Notes: generated from the sequence alone by a model not told the origin. DNA of 64,000 nucleotides from Calditrichia bacterium (GCA_020635035.1 JACKAO010000004.1:248001-312000), one strand, 5' to 3'; counted from the first letter of the stretch, positions 7,802 through 17,488 are shown. A program made the numbers and translations.

Positions 7802-8776
7802 ATGAGAAGTTATAAATTTTTAATCTTATTGTTTTTGATACCTGCGCTCACAGGCATGTTTATGGGCTGCAGCGACGACTCAACCAGTTCCAATAAAGTT
7901 GACGAGTATGCTGAATTAGTTAAATATCTTGAAGGAGAAGGTGGCGATTTTATTAATACCTATGCTCCTGCTATTAAATCAGCTGATGCTGTAAAAACAG
8001 CAATGACAACAGGAACACAATATATTATCGATATCCGTTCAGCTGCTGATTATGCGACCGGGCATATTGATGGTGCGGTGAATGTTGCTTTCGGAGATCT
8101 TATCACACATGTTGAAGGTTTAACTACAGATTACGAAACTATTATCATTGCCTGTTATTCAGGGCAAACAGCTGCTTATGGTGCAAGTCTTCTTCGTTTA
8201 TTAGGCCATGACAATGTTTATACATTGAAATTCGGAATGAGCTCATGGAATAAAGATTTTGATGTTTGGTCCGCAAAATGTCTGAATACCTATGCAACAC
8301 AGTTTGAAACAACCGTAAATGCCAAAGGACCGGAAGTTGATCCGCCAGCATTGGATACAGGTAAAAAAACAGGTGCAGAAATACTCCGCGCACGTGTTCA
8401 GGAAGTTCTGGATGCCGGTTTTATCGGTAAAATAGGTGCAGCTGATGTTGTGCCAAATGCTTCTAACTTCTACATTGTAAACTACTGGCCGGAAAACCAC
8501 TATGCAATTGGACATATTCAGGGTGCAATGTGTTACGTTCCCAAAGCCGACCTTAAATCTACAACGTACCTGAACACACTTCCTGCAGATAAAAAGGTTG
8601 TTGTTTATTGTTACACCGGCCAGACCAGTGCTTATGTAACCGCTTACCTGCGTGTTTTGGGTTATGATGCTTACTCGTTACTCTATGGTGCAAATAACAT
8701 GATTTATGATACAATTCCTGCATCTGCGTTTTCAGAAGCAGCAATCATGGGTTATGACTACGTTACTGGAAACTAA
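7802..8776 (+). CDS. Tandem-rhodanese lipoprotein
   Basis: The 324-residue protein has a lipoprotein signal (acyl Cys23 in 'MFMGCSDD') and two rhodanese-like domains. The first has 'YIIDIRSAADYATGHIDGA' and an active loop 'CYSGQTA' with Cys118. The second has 'NHYAIGHIQGAM' and a loop 'CYTGQTS' with Cys250. Both putative persulfide cysteines are kept, so both domains could be active, unlike many tandem rhodaneses where one is inactive. The anchor places it outside the cytoplasm. An AAGGAG ribosome site precedes the ATG, the multihaem cytochrome gene ends 43 bases upstream, and a terminator follows. Extracytoplasmic sulfur transfer linked to the cytochrome is an inference. Confidence 0.88.
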   Translation: MRSYKFLILLFLIPALTGMFMGCSDDSTSSNKVDEYAELVKYLEGEGGDFINTYAPAIKSADAVKTAMTTGTQYIIDIRSAADYATGHIDGAVNVAFGDLITHVEGLTTDYETIIIACYSGQTAAYGASLLRLLGHDNVYTLKFGMSSWNKDFDVWSAKCLNTYATQFETTVNAKGPEVDPPALDTGKKTGAEILRARVQEVLDAGFIGKIGAADVVPNASNFYIVNYWPENHYAIGHIQGAMCYVPKADLKSTTYLNTLPADKKVVVYCYTGQTSAYVTAYLRVLGYDAYSLLYGANNMIYDTIPASAFSEAAIMGYDYVTGN

Positions 8777-8798
8777 TACATTAGTGAATGAAATAAAG

Positions 8799-8824
8799 GC
8801 CGGGTTCTGCCCGGCTTTTTTTTT
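8799..8824 (+). terminator. Rho-independent terminator after the cytochrome/rhodanese unit
   Basis: A perfect GCCGGG / CCCGGC stem with a 5-base loop (8799-8815) is followed by nine T residues (8816-8824). It lies 23 bases after the rhodanese stop codon and closes the MarR-cytochrome-rhodanese transcription unit. Confidence 0.9.
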
Positions 8825-8904
8825 GCCCTGTCTTCTTAAGCTCTCCGCAAAATAATCTTTTTTAAAACCAGAGAATTGTTCATATATTATAAGCTGTCAA
8901 AAAA

Positions 8905-8932
8905 TTGAACGGTTAAATATGTTTGTTATAAA
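8905..8932 (+). promoter_or_regulatory. Candidate promoter of typA
   Basis: TTGAAC (8905-8910) and TATAAA (8927-8932) are separated by 16 bases. They lie about 45 bases before the typA ATG, in the otherwise non-coding 200-base gap after the terminator. This is a motif reading only. Confidence 0.4.
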
Positions 8933-8977
8933 GATTAAAATAAAAAGTAAAATTAAGCTGAAAAGTTAGAGTATTAA

Positions 8978-10798
8978 ATGGATATAAATAAAATTCGCAA
9001 TATTGCAATAATTGCCCATGTTGACCATGGAAAAACAACACTGGTGGATGAACTGTTAAAACAAACGCATTTTTTCAGGGAAAATGAACAGTTCCAGGAA
9101 AGATTTATGGATTCCAACGACCTTGAAAGAGAGCGTGGTATCACCATCCTGGCAAAAAATATTTCGATCCGGCATGAAGAATACAAAATAAATATTATCG
9201 ATACACCCGGGCATGCTGATTTTGGTGGTGAAGTAGAACGAGTGCTAAAAATGGCCAATGGTGTTTTACTGCTCGTTGATGCTTTTGAAGGAACGATGCC
9301 GCAAACACGTTTTGTTCTGCAGAAAGCATTGGCTTTACATTTAAAACCTATTGTCGTTATAAATAAAATGGATCGTCCGCAGGCTCGTCCGGCAGAAGTT
9401 CTTGATGAAATCTATGATTTGTTTATTGATCTTGGTGCGGATGAAGAACAATTGGAATTCCCTGTTGTATATGCGTCTGCAAAATCGGGCTGGGCAAGTC
9501 TTGATCCGGACAAGGTAAATGATAACATGCTTGTTTTGCTTGAAAAAGTTATATCAGATATACCGGCACCTTTGTCGATTGAAGGATCAACTCAGATGCA
9601 GATTACTTCTCTTGATTATTCACCTTATGTTGGCAGGATTGGAATAGGAAGAGTTTACCGCGGAGAGTTATCATCTGTTAAGAAACATAAAATTGTCCAG
9701 CGCAGTGGTAAAATTGTTGATGCGAATATTAAACAACTTTTTACGTTTGAAGGTCTGAAACGGGTTGAGCAGCAAACAATCCCTGCCGGAGAGATCTGTG
9801 CCGTTGTAGGCATTGAAGACATTAATATCGGGGATACTATTGCAGATTTCGAAAATCCAGAGCCGATGCCGATTATTGCAATTGATGAACCAACCATTAG
9901 TATGACATTTACAATCAACAACTCGCCGTTTTTCGGTAAAGAAGGTAAGTTTGTAACATCGCGACATTTACGTGACCGGTTATTCCGGGAGCTTGAATCG
10001 GATGTGGCTTTAAGAGTTGAAAGTACACAATCACCGGATAGTTACAAAGTTTCGGGCAGGGGTGTTTTACATCTTTCTATTTTGATTGAAAATATGCGGC
10101 GTGAAGGTTACGAGTTTGCAGTTGGTCAGCCAAAAGTAATCTATAAGGAAATTGACGGACATAAAGCAGAACCGGTTGAAGAACTTGTTTTTGATGTACC
10201 TGATGAATGGTCCGGAAAAGTAATTGAACTGGTTTCTCAGCGAAAAGGTACGTTGATTACGATTGAAGAAAAGGGATCGTTTAAACATCTTGTTTTCCAT
10301 ATACCATCGCGCGGATTGATGGGATTAAGAAATAAGGTGCTCACGGCAACCGCCGGTGAAGCCGTAATGACCCATCGTTTTTATCAATATGAATTTTTTA
10401 AAGGTAGTATTCCGCAACGCCAGAATGGTGTGATGATTTCAATGGGGCAGGGACAGGTGGTGCCTTATGCGGTTGATGCATTGCAGGATCGCGGCCAGTT
10501 TTTTGTTGATCCCGGTGTAGATGTGTATATGGGACAGATTGTTGGATACTACAATAAGGATTCTGATATTGTAGTTAATCTGCAGAAAGCAAAAAAGTTA
10601 ACCAATATGCGTGCTGCAGGTAGTGATCGTTCTATGAAAATAGCCCCTGCTATAAAGATGAGCCTTGAAGAAAATCTGGAATTTATTGCGGATGACGAAT
10701 TGGTGGAAGTTACTCCAAAATCTATCCGCATTCGTAAAATAATTCTTGATGAAAATGACAGAAGACGTGCTGAATCTCAGAAGAAGAAAGCCGTTTGA
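8978..10798 (+). CDS. typA: Translational GTPase TypA/BipA
   Basis: The 606-residue protein matches the full length of BipA. GTPase motifs are all present: G1 'AHVDHGKTT', G2 region 'ERERGITILAKN', G3 'DTPGHADFGGEVERV' and G4 'NKMD'. They are followed by EF-G-like domains II, III and V and the BipA-specific C-terminal domain ('GEAVMTHRFYQYEFFKGSIP'). BipA binds the ribosome and supports 50S assembly and stress adaptation. The gene is single and ends exactly where the convergent trkH begins to be read from the other strand. Confidence 0.97.
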   Translation: MDINKIRNIAIIAHVDHGKTTLVDELLKQTHFFRENEQFQERFMDSNDLERERGITILAKNISIRHEEYKINIIDTPGHADFGGEVERVLKMANGVLLLVDAFEGTMPQTRFVLQKALALHLKPIVVINKMDRPQARPAEVLDEIYDLFIDLGADEEQLEFPVVYASAKSGWASLDPDKVNDNMLVLLEKVISDIPAPLSIEGSTQMQITSLDYSPYVGRIGIGRVYRGELSSVKKHKIVQRSGKIVDANIKQLFTFEGLKRVEQQTIPAGEICAVVGIEDINIGDTIADFENPEPMPIIAIDEPTISMTFTINNSPFFGKEGKFVTSRHLRDRLFRELESDVALRVESTQSPDSYKVSGRGVLHLSILIENMRREGYEFAVGQPKVIYKEIDGHKAEPVEELVFDVPDEWSGKVIELVSQRKGTLITIEEKGSFKHLVFHIPSRGLMGLRNKVLTATAGEAVMTHRFYQYEFFKGSIPQRQNGVMISMGQGQVVPYAVDALQDRGQFFVDPGVDVYMGQIVGYYNKDSDIVVNLQKAKKLTNMRAAGSDRSMKIAPAIKMSLEENLEFIADDELVEVTPKSIRIRKIILDENDRRRAESQKKKAV

Positions 10799-12247
10799 TT
10801 ATTTCTTCCAGAATATCGGGGTAAAAATTACAAGAACGGTATAAATTTCCAGACGCCCTACCAGCATTAAAAACGACATAAACCACTTTCCAACATCCGG
10901 AATAAAACTATAGTTATCCGTCGGGCCAAGGTCTCCAAGAGCCGGCCCGATATTTCCTATTGTTGCTGCCACTCCGCCCAGAGCGGTTTCGATATCCAAC
11001 CCCAGGACGTTCATAAATAAAACTCCAAATACAAAAAGAGTAACATAGAAAAGATAGAATCCAGCAACATTGGTTATAATGTCCCGCTGCACAACAATTT
11101 TACCTATACGGACAGGTAATACAGCTTGCGGATGGATTAAACGCTTGATTTCATTCAGGCTGAATTTTATAAGGATCAGGGAGCGGATTATTTTTAAACC
11201 GCCGCCTGTTGATCCTGCACAACCGCCAAAAAACATAAGTATAAGAAGTATCATCCGGGACATGGAACTCCATTGTTCATAATCAGCCGTACCATATCCT
11301 GTTGTTGTAATTATAGAAACCACCTGAAAAAATGCCTGCCTGAAGCTTAACGCAAAATCTGCAGAAGTCTGAGTCCAGACACTAAAAAATATTGCCAATG
11401 TTGCAACAATGATGATCCCAAAAAAGAACAACGATTCCGGATCTTTGAAATAAATCAGTGGTTTTCCCTTTAGTGCCCGGTAGTGCAGGGAAAAGTTTAA
11501 TCCCGCTAAGATCATAAATAGTGTAATAACATAATCCACATAGGCACTGTTATAAAATCCGATACTTGCGTTTTTTGTTGAAAAGCCACCGGTAGCCAGT
11601 GTTCCAAAACTATGGCAGACAGAATCAAACCAATCCATTCCGCCAAACCTTAAAAGGATAACTTCCACAACTGTCAGTAAAAGATAAACGCCCCACAATA
11701 ACTCTGCTGTATGCTTAATCCGCGGCGTAAGCTTATCCGGCGAAGGACCCGGTACTTCAGCTTTAAACAGCTGCATTCCACCAACACCCAAAAGTGGCAG
11801 AATAGCAAGAGATAAAAGTATAATTCCCATTCCGCCCAACCAGTGTGTCAACGATCTCCAAAAAAGCAAGCCATGCGGCAAAATTTCGATGTCTGTAAGA
11901 ATGGTGGCACCTGTTGTAGAAAATCCTGACATAGTTTCAAAAAAAGCGTCGGTGTAAGAAGGAATGAATCCGGATAGATAAAACGGTAATGCCCCGATAA
12001 ATGAAAAAAGCAGCCAGCCAAGTGTAACAATGATAAAACCGTCTTTAGCACGCAGCTCTTCATTGTGATTTCTTGTAAGAAGGAATACTATTATCCCAAT
12101 TGAAAAGCTGAAGCCTATAGTCGTTAAAAACGCCGAAAAATCACCTTCGTTGTTTATATAAGCGAAAATAGCCGGTGCAATAAGCGACAGTGCCAAAAAC
12201 AGGAGCAGGGCGCTTAGAATATTGGAAATTGCTTTTGTATGCAGCAT
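10799..12247 (-). CDS. trkH: Trk-type potassium uptake membrane subunit TrkH
   Basis: The 482-residue membrane protein has the repeated M1-P-M2 layout of Trk/Ktr channels. Typical segments include 'MSGFSTTGATI' and 'SLTHWLGGMGIILLSLAILPLLGVGGMQLF' (read in overlapping parts), and later filter-like glycine segments such as 'FSTKNASIGF', 'STGGGLKIIR' and 'ATIGNIGPALGDLGP'. It forms the potassium-conducting pore and works with the NAD-binding regulatory subunit encoded 17 bases upstream (trkA). Both genes are on the minus strand and are probably co-transcribed, trkA first. The stop codon abuts that of the convergent typA gene. Confidence 0.94.
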   Translation of the reverse strand: MLHTKAISNILSALLLFLALSLIAPAIFAYINNEGDFSAFLTTIGFSFSIGIIVFLLTRNHNEELRAKDGFIIVTLGWLLFSFIGALPFYLSGFIPSYTDAFFETMSGFSTTGATILTDIEILPHGLLFWRSLTHWLGGMGIILLSLAILPLLGVGGMQLFKAEVPGPSPDKLTPRIKHTAELLWGVYLLLTVVEVILLRFGGMDWFDSVCHSFGTLATGGFSTKNASIGFYNSAYVDYVITLFMILAGLNFSLHYRALKGKPLIYFKDPESLFFFGIIIVATLAIFFSVWTQTSADFALSFRQAFFQVVSIITTTGYGTADYEQWSSMSRMILLILMFFGGCAGSTGGGLKIIRSLILIKFSLNEIKRLIHPQAVLPVRIGKIVVQRDIITNVAGFYLFYVTLFVFGVLFMNVLGLDIETALGGVAATIGNIGPALGDLGPTDNYSFIPDVGKWFMSFLMLVGRLEIYTVLVIFTPIFWKK

Positions 12248-12264
12248 ATAAAATTATACTAAAA

Positions 12265-13605
12265 TTAGTTGAAAACCTTTTCTACTTCGCTGATTGCAGA
12301 CGGGAGAGCGAATAAGACAACTTTATCTCCGGCTTCAATTTTTGAATTTCCCATGGGGATGAAAACTTTGTCTCCCCGTAAAACCGCACCCAGAATTACA
12401 TTTTTTGGAATTTTTACATCACTTATTTGTTTCTGAGTGATTTTTGAGCCGCTTTTTGGAATAAGTTCTATAGCTTCTACAGGTGTTCCGGGAATGGACG
12501 CAACACTAACAATCTGACCACGGCGAATAAATTTGAGAATACTGTTTACAGTAAGCATTTGTTTTGAAATATATGCATCAATACCAATGGTGGGAATGAT
12601 GGGTGAATATTCGGTTTTATTGATGAGTGATATAATTTTGGGAACGCGCAGGTGCTTTGCCATCAGGCAGGCAACAATATTTGTTTCATCATCACCTGTC
12701 ACTGATATAAAAGCATCCATATCGATAATTCCTTCAAGCGCCAGAAGATTTATATCAAGACCGTCACCCTTAATTACCAATGATTTTTGCAGTCTTTCTG
12801 CAAGATCACTTGACGTTTCAGCATTGGATTCGATTATTTTTACATTGTAATCTTTTTCCAGTTCACGGGCAATCAGGTATCCCGTCTGGCCACCGCCAAG
12901 AATCATTATGTTGTCAATTGTCTGGTTCTGCTTTCCAAACATTTTGATAGCGTCGTTTATTTTATGTTTAGGTACTACGATAAAAACCCGGTCGTTTGGC
13001 ATAAACATATCATTCCCGCCCGGGATTTTAGTGATTTCGTTACGCTGAATTGCTACAGTACGAAATTCGAGATCTTTAAATTCTTTACCAAGATCAATAA
13101 GGGGTTTTCTTAAAATTTCAAGGTTTCTGTCAAGCTGCATACCAAGAAGAATAATTTCTCCTTCCGCAAACTCTATTATATGACTGGCTGCTGTTTGTTT
13201 TAAAAGACGGATTGCACCTAATGCCGCTTCAGATTCAGGATGAATGATCAAATCAATTTCCATCTTTTTTGCATTAAGTGGTGCGGATTCATCTAAAAAT
13301 TCGCTGTTCTTAACCCGGGCAACTGTTTTAGATACACCATATTTTTTGGCAATCATACAGCACATCAGGTTTACTTCATCGTTGTCTGTAACTGCTACCA
13401 GCATATCTGCGGAACTGATACCCGCTTTTTCCAGTAATTTATAACTTGTTCCGTTTCCCAGCAGTGCTTGTGCATCTAATGCATCGGATGCGTGTGCAAA
13501 GTTTTCGGGATCTTTTTCGATGATTATAACATCATGTTTTTCGTAAGACAGAAGTTTCGTGAGATTAAAACCTACGTTTCCGGCGCCCACTATAATAATA
13601 TACAC
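12265..13605 (-). CDS. trkA: Trk system potassium uptake regulatory protein TrkA
   Basis: The 446-residue cytoplasmic protein has two consecutive RCK units, each a Rossmann NAD-binding domain plus a C-terminal TrkA_C domain. The first begins 'MYIIIVGAGNVGFNLTKLL' and the second, near residue 230, 'NIMILGGGQTGYLIARELE'. The acidic residues that follow each strand ('IIIEKD', 'KIIESN') fit NAD(H) binding. It gates TrkH in response to nucleotide state. The start appears to be GTG at 13605, with an AAGGA-type ribosome site upstream. It is the first gene of the trkA-trkH pair. Confidence 0.95.
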   Translation of the reverse strand: MYIIIVGAGNVGFNLTKLLSYEKHDVIIIEKDPENFAHASDALDAQALLGNGTSYKLLEKAGISSADMLVAVTDNDEVNLMCCMIAKKYGVSKTVARVKNSEFLDESAPLNAKKMEIDLIIHPESEAALGAIRLLKQTAASHIIEFAEGEIILLGMQLDRNLEILRKPLIDLGKEFKDLEFRTVAIQRNEITKIPGGNDMFMPNDRVFIVVPKHKINDAIKMFGKQNQTIDNIMILGGGQTGYLIARELEKDYNVKIIESNAETSSDLAERLQKSLVIKGDGLDINLLALEGIIDMDAFISVTGDDETNIVACLMAKHLRVPKIISLINKTEYSPIIPTIGIDAYISKQMLTVNSILKFIRRGQIVSVASIPGTPVEAIELIPKSGSKITQKQISDVKIPKNVILGAVLRGDKVFIPMGNSKIEAGDKVVLFALPSAISEVEKVFN

Positions 13606-13716
13606 AGCTAATATCCTTGTTTGTTCGGAATTGTGATTTGTAATTACATCGACACTATAAATAAATCACGGGAACAGAACTTAAATAAATAGAATAAACC
13701 GTGCAAAAAATTGGCT

Positions 13717-13760
13717 AAAAGAAAAAGCCCCGCACTTTGGTTTTAAGCAAAGCACAGGGC
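13717..13760 (-). terminator. Rho-independent terminator of the T9SS cargo gene
   Basis: On the minus strand a 13-base stem with three G-T wobbles (arms 13748-13760 and 13727-13739, loop of 8) is followed by a T-rich tract (13717-13726). It starts 11 bases after the stop codon of the upstream minus-strand gene. Confidence 0.8.
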
Positions 13761-13770
13761 GCAGAGAGAA

Positions 13771-16014
13771 TTATTTAAGGAGAGTCATTTTTTTAATATC
13801 AATATTTTGCCCGTTAAAATTGTAGCGAATAAAATAAACGCCACTGACCAGGTTTTCTGCATTAAATTTTGTTTTATACATCCCGGCTGAAAGCGTGTTG
13901 TTTATCAAGGTGCTCACTTTACGGCCATTGATGTCATAAACTTCCAGCAATACTTTTCCTGACTCAGCAAGATTAAATTCAATTGTTGTTTCAGGGTTAA
14001 AGGGATTTGGATAGTTATTCCTGAGACTGAAATTTTCAGGAATCCCTGACATACGGGAAGGTGTTTCGATGGCGGTGGGCCTGTTGATCAGCAACATCCG
14101 TTTTACAACTTTATTTTCCGCGTTTAATGCTTCCACTTCAATCGAGAAGAAAAAGGCATCTTCATCCGGAAAAGAAACAATGGATACCGGCCAGCTGAAT
14201 TTTGCATTGGAGTTGGCATCAATGTCACCAAGTATTGCTGCAGAATCCCCTTCAACAAGTTCTAAACCCGCCGGCAGATGAAGAATTGCAACCGAACTGT
14301 CCGCGATAACGGTACCGGTATTAAAGACAGAAACAGAAATTGTAAAAGTATTGAATTCTGCTGAATCACCATCAAAATATACACGTGCAGGAGCTTCGAT
14401 TACAGTTGAAAGTGGCGGCAGTAAATCTGTATTTGCAACGATAAATTTAAAGGCGCTGTTGTTCGAGCTGTTCGACTCAAGGATTGTTTCTTTACCATCA
14501 ATCAGAACATGCACTGCATGGTAGGCAGGAAATTCAGGAACATTCCAGGAGAATTGAAAAGTATATGATGCTTGTGATGGTATTGAATCAACATACATTA
14601 CCTGGCTGATACTTATTCCGCCACTTGGATCACCATCGAAAAATTGTACAGGAACATTGTAAGCAGTTTCAAAGCCAAAATTATGAACCGTTGCAAAGAT
14701 AGTTATCGGATCGTTTACACTGCGGTTATCTGTGTCCGGATCAAAAACAATATCACTCGCAGAAATGGAAAGATCAGGAAGACCGGTAGCAAAATTCAAA
14801 GGCACAAAATCAGCGCCATAGCCACCACCGTAAGAAGTGATTATTGATAGATTCTCACTTCCATTTACCTGGTAAACCGTTTTTACCGGACTGAAATGAT
14901 AATGTTCGCCCTGGTTCAGAACTTCTGTATAAACTGTATCACCGGACCACATATCTACAATCACTACATCATTATTATCAGCAAATGAGAACAGGTCAAA
15001 GTCACCGGGGATAACCGGGATCAGAAAATGAGTACCAATCCCGCGGCCGGATTCATCTATCTGTCTGGTAAGGTGATAGTATGCGCCGGAATAATAAGCA
15101 AAAGGCGTATTATTAACAGTTGCTTTGTTAGAAGTGATTACTTCGAAATATGTATCGGAAAAAACCGGAATGGAAGCGGCATCACCGATATTGATTGTAC
15201 CCTGTCCTAATGTATCTCCTGTTTCGGTATTAACAGCAACGTAATCGGTCTGATCACTGTAAGCTGTTATCACAATACCATTTGGCCAGCCACCGATGTA
15301 TCCGGAAAAGCCATAGAAATGAGTGCCTGTAAAGGTCCCATTATCTGCAGGAATGTAATACCCCTGGTCAGCATAGCTTAAGGCAGAAACTGGTTTGTTG
15401 GATTGGACTTTTAAAAATTTGCTGAACTGGTTGTCCAGGGTAACATGTTCACCGCGGTTGAGTATACCTGCAGCAACCGTTGATGTATCGGTCAGGTTAG
15501 TTATTGTATATTCGGTATTATCATTATAAGCAAAAACAACAAAATGTTCGCCACCCCAGTCATTTGCAGGCATAAAAGTATTAAGTTTTGTTGATAAAGG
15601 GCTGCCTGATTCATCGACGGCAAAGAATCCCATTACTGTATTTGTAACCGGATCACCAATAAGCAGCGTAAAAGATTTTGTGCCTTCGATAGAATAAATA
15701 CCTGTTCCGGATGCCGGTTTAAATACATGAAATTCATCTTTATTTAACGCTGCACTATCAATAACCGCACCGTCCTGATTATAAAGCAGAAAAAAGCTAT
15801 CATCAAAATAGCTGAAAACGACTAAATCGCTGAATGTATAAGTAGTGGTTGAAAAAACATAATTTCCATTTACCGCCTGCCTTTGCGGAAATGAAGCCAT
15901 GCTTGTACTGAAACTTTTCACTTCTTTTGACTGACCTGAAGATCCCCCTGGTATAGATTGAGCAGATAAAGAACCTAACAAAATGAAAAGAAATAGCACG
16001 CCTGAAAACTTCAT
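13771..16014 (-). CDS. Secreted protein with IgGFc-binding-like N-terminal region, CARDB domain and T9SS C-terminal sorting domain
   Basis: The start is placed at ATG 16014, which follows a GGAGG ribosome site and begins a clear signal peptide ('MKFSGVLFLFILLGSLSAQ'). An upstream ATG at 16068 lacks these. The protein is about 747 residues long. The first 400 residues resemble the IgGFc-binding N-terminal family, with repeated 'TEYTITNLTDTSTVAAG' and 'FEVITSNKA' type strands. A CARDB-like adhesion domain follows, starting near 'PDLSISASDIVFDP', and then a second beta domain. The last 85 residues form a type A T9SS sorting domain ('NYPNPFNPETTIEFNL', ending 'GVYFIRYNFNGQNIDIKKM'). It is probably displayed on or released from the cell surface. 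The ligand is unknown. Confidence 0.83.
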   Translation of the reverse strand: MKFSGVLFLFILLGSLSAQSIPGGSSGQSKEVKSFSTSMASFPQRQAVNGNYVFSTTTYTFSDLVVFSYFDDSFFLLYNQDGAVIDSAALNKDEFHVFKPASGTGIYSIEGTKSFTLLIGDPVTNTVMGFFAVDESGSPLSTKLNTFMPANDWGGEHFVVFAYNDNTEYTITNLTDTSTVAAGILNRGEHVTLDNQFSKFLKVQSNKPVSALSYADQGYYIPADNGTFTGTHFYGFSGYIGGWPNGIVITAYSDQTDYVAVNTETGDTLGQGTINIGDAASIPVFSDTYFEVITSNKATVNNTPFAYYSGAYYHLTRQIDESGRGIGTHFLIPVIPGDFDLFSFADNNDVVIVDMWSGDTVYTEVLNQGEHYHFSPVKTVYQVNGSENLSIITSYGGGYGADFVPLNFATGLPDLSISASDIVFDPDTDNRSVNDPITIFATVHNFGFETAYNVPVQFFDGDPSGGISISQVMYVDSIPSQASYTFQFSWNVPEFPAYHAVHVLIDGKETILESNSSNNSAFKFIVANTDLLPPLSTVIEAPARVYFDGDSAEFNTFTISVSVFNTGTVIADSSVAILHLPAGLELVEGDSAAILGDIDANSNAKFSWPVSIVSFPDEDAFFFSIEVEALNAENKVVKRMLLINRPTAIETPSRMSGIPENFSLRNNYPNPFNPETTIEFNLAESGKVLLEVYDINGRKVSTLINNTLSAGMYKTKFNAENLVSGVYFIRYNFNGQNIDIKKMTLLK

Positions 16015-16375
16015 ATATTCCTCCTTGATTATTTTAAGATATTCTTTAATGTTCGGTAAACAATTCATAAATATTAGTTCTAAATTGATATATTAATCAC
16101 AGTGAACACAATGTAAGTTATTGTTTATTAGAATCTTGCTAATCAGCAAATGATACATAGCGTTTTTTCAATATTCTTGAATGTATACCAAAAAATCCGC
16201 TAAATTACTGATTCTTATGAGTTGAGAAGGTATATCATTTTTTTCTTTTGAAGGATAAGTCAAACAGATTTGGATTTATTGCTGTTTTATATTTGAAAAT
16301 TATTTTAAACATAGTGAATGGATGAGAGTACAATAAATCATTAACGCACAATAAAAAGGAGCGCACAAATACGCG
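16015..16375. other. Intergenic region between divergent genes
   Basis: This 361-base AT-rich gap separates the minus-strand T9SS cargo gene from the plus-strand Ste24-type protease gene, and should hold promoters for both. It contains the GGAGG ribosome site of the cargo gene (just after 16014), an AAGGAG site about 13 bases before the protease ATG at 16376, and one short hairpin (TTGCT-N4-AGCAA, 16136-16149). No convincing gene, RNA or longer repeat was seen. An open frame on the minus strand at 16235-16423 overlaps the protease gene and has no family features. Confidence 0.5.
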
Positions 16376-17488
16376 ATGGATCAAGCTAAACTTGAAAAAG
16401 CAAAACAATATGAAAAAATACACCTGGGATTATCAATATTCAGCACATTACTATCTATTGTGATCTTAATTTTATTTGTTGCAAATGGCTATTCAACTGA
16501 TTTAAAGCATATTGTTTCTTCCTGGAATCAAAATCCATATATACAATTGCTATTATTTTTGGCAATTATTGCCGGGGCATATTCTGTTATCTCCTTTCCA
16601 TTAAGTTATTTATCTGATTTTTGGCTTGAACATTATTTTGATTTATCAAACCAGACATTCTTAGCATGGATGTGGGATAAAACAAAAGGGTTTCTTGTCG
16701 GTCTTATTCTCGGAGTACCATTGCTGCTGATTTTTTATTTTTTCCTGCTTAACTATCCTGAAACCTGGTGGCTATGGATGGCAACGGTATTATTCTTTTT
16801 TTCAGTATTTATTGGCAAAATAGCACCAAACTATATTTTCCCACTGTTTTATAAATTTGAAAAACTGGATGATCCTAATCTGGTTGAAAGAATGCAGGAA
16901 CTTGCTAAAAAAGGTAATTTTGCCCTGGAAGGTCTGTATCGTTTTAATATGAGTAAAACCACAAAAAAAGCTAATGCTGCGTTTACAGGTCTTGGTAAAT
17001 CCAAACGGATTATCCTGGGAGATACCCTTCTGGATAAATTTAATACGGATGAGATTGAATCAGTGTTTGCCCACGAAGTTGGGCATTATGTTCATAAGCA
17101 TATTATTCAGGGCATAATTATTGGTACAATAAGCAGTTATGCCAGTCTCTTTTTAGCTCACTGGATATATGCAGGGTTTGTTGACAAATATGAGTTTGCC
17201 GGTGTCGCAGATCTGGCTTCATTGCCTGTTTTGTCATTAATTGTAACATTTATTTCTCTTATTACAGCACCATTATCAAATGCCCTTAGTCGTTTTAATG
17301 AAAGGCAGGCGGATCGTTATGCATTAACACATAGTACTAATCCAACGGCATTTATTGATGCTTTAAAAAAACTCTCTGAATCAAACCTTAGTAATCCTGC
17401 ACCACATCCGGTTGTTGAGTTTCTGTTCCATAGTCATCCTTCCGTTGATAAGCGTGTAAAATTTGCAGAAAATATTCTCTTAAAATAA
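16376..17488 (+). CDS. M48 family metallopeptidase, Ste24/HtpX-like CAAX protease type
   Basis: The 370-residue integral membrane protease has the zinc motif His233-Glu-Val-Gly-His237 and a downstream 'FNERQADRYAL' segment that supplies the third metal ligand (Glu). Five or more hydrophobic segments are visible, including residues 15-37, 58-80, 105-125 and 131-150. The N-terminal region with 'PLSYLSDFWLEHYFDLS' is typical of Ste24 homologues, which are slightly longer (about 410 residues). In bacteria these proteins probably degrade or process membrane proteins rather than prenylated substrates. It lies 12 bases upstream of tamB and is likely co-transcribed, suggesting an envelope quality-control role. 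Confidence 0.9.
   Translation: MDQAKLEKAKQYEKIHLGLSIFSTLLSIVILILFVANGYSTDLKHIVSSWNQNPYIQLLLFLAIIAGAYSVISFPLSYLSDFWLEHYFDLSNQTFLAWMWDKTKGFLVGLILGVPLLLIFYFFLLNYPETWWLWMATVLFFFSVFIGKIAPNYIFPLFYKFEKLDDPNLVERMQELAKKGNFALEGLYRFNMSKTTKKANAAFTGLGKSKRIILGDTLLDKFNTDEIESVFAHEVGHYVHKHIIQGIIIGTISSYASLFLAHWIYAGFVDKYEFAGVADLASLPVLSLIVTFISLITAPLSNALSRFNERQADRYALTHSTNPTAFIDALKKLSESNLSNPAPHPVVEFLFHSHPSVDKRVKFAENILLK

Noticed and set aside
16015..16068. Eighteen extra N-terminal residues on the T9SS cargo protein
   Set aside because: The ATG at 16014 has a GGAGG ribosome site and begins a standard signal peptide. The longer form would bury it.
16235..16423. 62-residue minus-strand open frame upstream of the Ste24-type protease gene
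   Set aside because: It overlaps the protease start, has no ribosome site and shows only AT-driven hydrophobic composition.
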